Assembly: GCA_030017355.1 (NCBI GenBank)
Contig: JASEIR010000080.1
Span: forward strand, 1-9,766
Length of the DNA stretch: 9,766 nt
Source of the DNA: Actinomycetota bacterium
Lineage (GTDB): Bacteria > Actinomycetota > Aquicultoria > Aquicultorales > Aquicultoraceae
Direction of reading: 5' to 3'
This document shows positions 7,489 through 9,766 of the stretch, piece after piece. How positions within the stretch are numbered: position 1 is the stretch's first letter; each line of letters opens with the position of its first letter. A program made the translations under genes and the position numbers. Below the pieces are notes generated by a model. That model was not told the DNA's origin. It did not search any database and saw only the letters and a list, made by a program, of their open reading frames with translations.

Positions 7489-9595
7489 ACTTGCTCGGAG
7501 TCAGTTGTCTACTTAAAGGACTTGGCCCCAGCTCTTTTACCTTTTTCTTGAACTCATCGATTGCCTTGGCCAGAGCTTCTGCTGAGCCTTTCTCAATCTT
7601 AGCAAGCTCAAGTCTTTCTGCACCTATACCTGTATCGTTTAATATATTCTTTACTCTAGCAACCCTAATCTTTGGCCAGTCAGTGCCCTTATTATGCCTA
7701 CATTTTTCATCCGGGCACGCGGCAACCATTACACCATCCGCCCCTGCCTCAAACGCCGCTAAGATATGGATGGTGTCGATGCGGTTGTTGCAAAACATGC
7801 TAACCTGATTTACGCCATCTATGTGCTCTGTTTTTACATAAGCGGGGTTTAAGATTTCTGGAATGCTATACTGGCATGTAAATGCAGTTATGAACGATCC
7901 ACCCATGCTTCGAGATGCCCTGCCTATGATATCTGCTTTCTTATTATGCCTGATTTCTATTGCAAGAGCTGGGCATTCGGCTGCGCATATTCCGCAAGCC
8001 TGGCAGTTTTCAAGCGCAAAATTTGCAGCTCTTGCTTGTCTGACATACGGCGCACCGTATGGGCAAACGCGAACGCAGGTCAAGCATGCCGCACATTTTT
8101 CCTCAATTATCTCAGCGCCAGAACCGCAATTCATACAGCGGCGGGCTTCAAACATTGCGGTTGCCTGGTCAAAGCCGAGCTCGATTTCGTCAAAGTTTTT
8201 GACACGCTTGCTCGCATCAACTAACTTGGCCGGCGTGCGCGGCAGTTTTGTAATAATTTCTACTATCTCGTCTGGCACCTGGCCAATAGCCTCTGGCTCT
8301 TTTATGTGAAGTGCAGAAATCTTGCCAGTATCAAGGTACCTTGCAATTGCTGTTGCTGCCCTGTGGCCACTCTTCATAGCAGAAACAGCCGCACCTGGCC
8401 CGGTAACTACCTCGCCACAGGCAAATACATTAGCAAGATTGGTTTGCATGGTAGCAGGGTTAAACGAAATTCGGCCCCGCTCATCTATCGCAAGCTCGGT
8501 ATCTTTAAAGCCCGACATATCAGCAGCCTGACCTATGGCAAAGATTATGTTATCTGCCTCTGTCTCGGTAAGCTCACATTCGTCAAATTTGGGGCTAAAC
8601 ACTCCATTTTCAAAAACTGAGAGGCATTTCTTGAAAACTATGCCAGCAACCTTTCCATCTTTTACTTTGATTTCAAGCGGACCCCAGGAGGGATATATTT
8701 GAATGCCCTCTTCATAAGATTCTTCAATCTCCCAAGGCGAGGCAGGCATCTCTGTATCGCTTTCCAAACAGAACATCTTAACCTCTTCGGCGCCCAGCCT
8801 TTTTGCTGAGCGAGCAACATCAGTTGCAACGTTTCCTCCGCCTATAACCACTACCCGCTTTCCTATGGTAGCTTTATCATCAAAGTTAACCATTCTAAGA
8901 AATGGCAGAGCTAGGAGAACGCCATCAGCATCAGCGCCAGGGATTGGCAGGCCCCTGCTAACCGAAAGACCAATAGCAATAAGAACGGCATCAAAGTTCT
9001 GAATAATTTCGTTAAACAAAATATCTTTTCCAACCTCAGTGTTTGTTTTTATCTCAACACCAAGCGATTGAATAGCTGCGACATCCCATGCAACAATATC
9101 TTTGGGAAGCCGGTATTTAGGAACGCCGGTATAGATGGCACCTCCGCAGGCATCGTTTCTTTCAAATATGGTCACGCTAAAACCATCTTTAGCCAGGTCA
9201 TAAGCTGCAGTTAGTCCGCTTGGCCCACCGCCTATGATTGCAACCTTCTTCCCCTTGGTTTTTGGAACTGGGCCGGGATGCGGCAAATCCATGCAAATAT
9301 CTGCCGCAAACCTTTTTATTGAGCGGATTGAGACCGCCTCATCGATTTTATTTCTCCTGCATTGGCCCTCGCAGGGATGGTTACAGATCCTGCCCAGCGA
9401 GGCCGGCAGTGTGCACCTTTCGCGAACAATCTCAAGCGCCTCTTGAAATCTTCCCTGGCCAACCAGACTTACATATGATTGGATATCTGCATTAACAGGA
9501 CAAGCAACAATACATGGCGGCTTTACTGGCCGCTCGGATATCCATTTATCAAACTTCTCAGCTTGAGACATACCGCTCTCTTTTAAATCACTCAT
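7487..9595 (-). CDS. GltD/HdrA-like FAD/NAD(P)H oxidoreductase fused to a 2[4Fe-4S] ferredoxin and an MvhD-like domain
   Basis: Probable electron-transfer, possibly electron-bifurcating, partner of MetV/MetF; cytoplasmic. Domains over 702 aa: GltD-type Cys-rich N terminus (C28, C32, C61, C71, C75, C79); FAD fold GGGPSG (122-127); NAD(P)H fold GGGNVA (252-257); FAD closing segment FACGEVVTGP (391-400, Glu where GD is usual); a CxxC at 487-490; ferredoxin clusters C501/504/507/511 and C531/534/537/541; then an MvhD/FlpD-type domain (about 565-690) with C574, C602, NNRID, AFEAGADGVMVAACP (C627) and C632. Residues 27-490 resemble the N-terminal module of the FdhA in this cluster. In Moorella this job is done by separate HdrCBA and MvhD; here it is one chain, with no HdrB/HdrC visible. 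The ATG at 9595 has GAGGA 6 nt upstream; an ATG at 9571 (codon 9) is also possible. metV follows at once. Confidence 0.88.
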   Translation of the reverse strand: MSDLKESGMSQAEKFDKWISERPVKPPCIVACPVNADIQSYVSLVGQGRFQEALEIVRERCTLPASLGRICNHPCEGQCRRNKIDEAVSIRSIKRFAADICMDLPHPGPVPKTKGKKVAIIGGGPSGLTAAYDLAKDGFSVTIFERNDACGGAIYTGVPKYRLPKDIVAWDVAAIQSLGVEIKTNTEVGKDILFNEIIQNFDAVLIAIGLSVSRGLPIPGADADGVLLALPFLRMVNFDDKATIGKRVVVIGGGNVATDVARSAKRLGAEEVKMFCLESDTEMPASPWEIEESYEEGIQIYPSWGPLEIKVKDGKVAGIVFKKCLSVFENGVFSPKFDECELTETEADNIIFAIGQAADMSGFKDTELAIDERGRISFNPATMQTNLANVFACGEVVTGPGAAVSAMKSGHRAATAIARYLDTGKISALHIKEPEAIGQVPDEIVEIITKLPRTPAKLVDASKRVKNFDEIELGFDQATAMFEARRCMNCGSGAEIIEEKCAACLTCVRVCPYGAPYVRQARAANFALENCQACGICAAECPALAIEIRHNKKADIIGRASRSMGGSFITAFTCQYSIPEILNPAYVKTEHIDGVNQVSMFCNNRIDTIHILAAFEAGADGVMVAACPDEKCRHNKGTDWPKIRVARVKNILNDTGIGAERLELAKIEKGSAEALAKAIDEFKKKVKELGPSPLSRQLTPSK

Positions 9596-9596
9596 T

Positions 9597-9618
9597 CTCG
9601 TTCCTCATCACTCGTTCC
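9597..9618 (+). repeat. Direct repeat CTCGTTCC supplying the start region of the flavoprotein gene
   Basis: CTCGTTCC occurs at 9597-9604 and 9611-9618, 14 bp apart. On the coding strand this reads GGAACGAG-TGATGA-GGAACGAG, and the downstream copy provides the GGA core of the ribosome binding site for the gene starting at 9595. Confidence 0.5.
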
Positions 9619-9626
9619 CCGAAACT

Positions 9627-9689
9627 CCGACCGCCGACTGCCGCTATAGGCTCCTTCGGAGCCCGACCGCAGACCGCCGACCGCCGCTA
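9627..9689 (+). repeat. Imperfect GC-rich direct repeats flanking a hairpin in the operon leader
   Basis: CCGACCGCCGACTGCCGCTA (9627-9646) and a degenerate copy at 9667-9689 containing GACCGCCGACCGCCGCTA share the unit CCGACCGCCG and end in GCCGCTA. They flank the 15-bp hairpin at 9649-9663. The function is unknown; similar to the microrepeat in the cooC-acsE gap. Confidence 0.5.
9649..9663 (-). other. Perfect GC-rich hairpin in the leader
   Basis: GGCTCC-TTC-GGAGCC gives a 6-bp stem closed by a 3-base loop (GAA in the coding-strand RNA). No U-run follows on either strand, so it is not a clear intrinsic terminator. It may be a leader structure or part of the repeat unit. Confidence 0.4.
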
Positions 9690-9693
9690 AAGA

Positions 9694-9745
9694 AATTAAA
9701 AATTCAAAATGCAAAATGCAAAATTGCAATTCAAAATTAAAAATT
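9694..9745 (+). repeat. AT-rich tandem microrepeat upstream of the operon
   Basis: AATTAAAAATT occurs at 9694-9704 and 9735-9745, and AATTCAAAA at 9701-9709 and 9728-9736. Between them are tandem AAAATGC, AAAATGC and AAAATTGC (9706-9727). The rest of 9596-9766 holds no gene. Any promoter of the operon should lie here or beyond the edge, but no convincing -35/-10 pair stands out. Confidence 0.6.
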
Positions 9746-9766
9746 GATATATAGCTCTAAAGTGCT

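Noticed and set aside
7248..7808. A 186-codon plus-strand frame across the metV/flavoprotein junction
   Set aside because: It covers two well-supported minus-strand genes and their overlapping regulatory joint; no family resemblance.
9649..9663. Intrinsic terminator at the GGCTCC/GGAGCC hairpin
   Set aside because: The stem is only 6 bp and no T-run follows on either strand.
9594..9766. CRISPR array in the leader repeats
   Set aside because: Units are short (7-20 bp), degenerate and contiguous, with no regular unique spacers and no cas genes nearby.

Overview
This window is a Wood-Ljungdahl (reductive acetyl-CoA) pathway gene cluster from an anaerobic bacterium. All six recognisable genes lie on the minus strand, so the operon reads from right to left. 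The enzymes are of the bacterial tetrahydrofolate type (MetF, MetV, AcsE), not the archaeal methanopterin type. Together with an in-frame UGA (selenocysteine) codon in formate dehydrogenase, this points to an acetogen-like or sulfur/hydrogen-metabolising bacterium such as a Firmicute or a deep-branching Actinobacteriota lineage. The lineage is inference; no 16S rRNA or other marker is present.

Layout from the 5' end of the operon: (1) 9596-9766 is a leader of low-complexity microrepeats: an AT-rich block, GC-rich imperfect direct repeats and a small perfect hairpin. (2) 7487-9595 is a 702-aa flavoprotein fusing a GltD/NfnB-type FAD/NAD(P)H module, a two-cluster ferredoxin domain and an MvhD-like C-terminus. 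(3) metV, 6815-7474, and (4) metF, 5947-6813, are packed end to end and encode the two-subunit methylene-H4folate reductase. (5) A 174-bp gap carries inverted repeats and small palindromes. (6) cooC/acsF, 4972-5772, is a Ni-insertion ATPase with a probable TTG start. (7) A 136-bp gap is rich in purine microrepeats on the coding strand. (8) acsE, 4029-4835, is the methyl-H4folate:corrinoid iron-sulfur protein methyltransferase. (9) fdhA, from 3997 leftward off the window edge, encodes a very large multidomain formate dehydrogenase of at least 1332 residues.

The key reading correction concerns fdhA. The frame appears to stop at a TGA at 1552-1550, but the same frame stays open for another 516 codons to the window edge. 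That stretch encodes the rest of a molybdopterin formate dehydrogenase. The TGA falls exactly at the active-site selenocysteine, and a SECIS-like hairpin with a GGUCU loop follows it. It is one selenoprotein gene, not a truncated gene or pseudogene.

Together the genes cover CO2 reduction to formate (FdhA), methylene-H4folate reduction to methyl-H4folate (MetF/MetV plus the flavoprotein), methyl transfer to the corrinoid protein (AcsE) and maturation of CODH/ACS (CooC). Two homologous FAD/NAD(P)H modules occur in the cluster, one fused to the formate dehydrogenase and one beside MetVF. They differ at the residues expected to read NADPH versus NADH. The CODH/ACS subunits themselves are not in the window.
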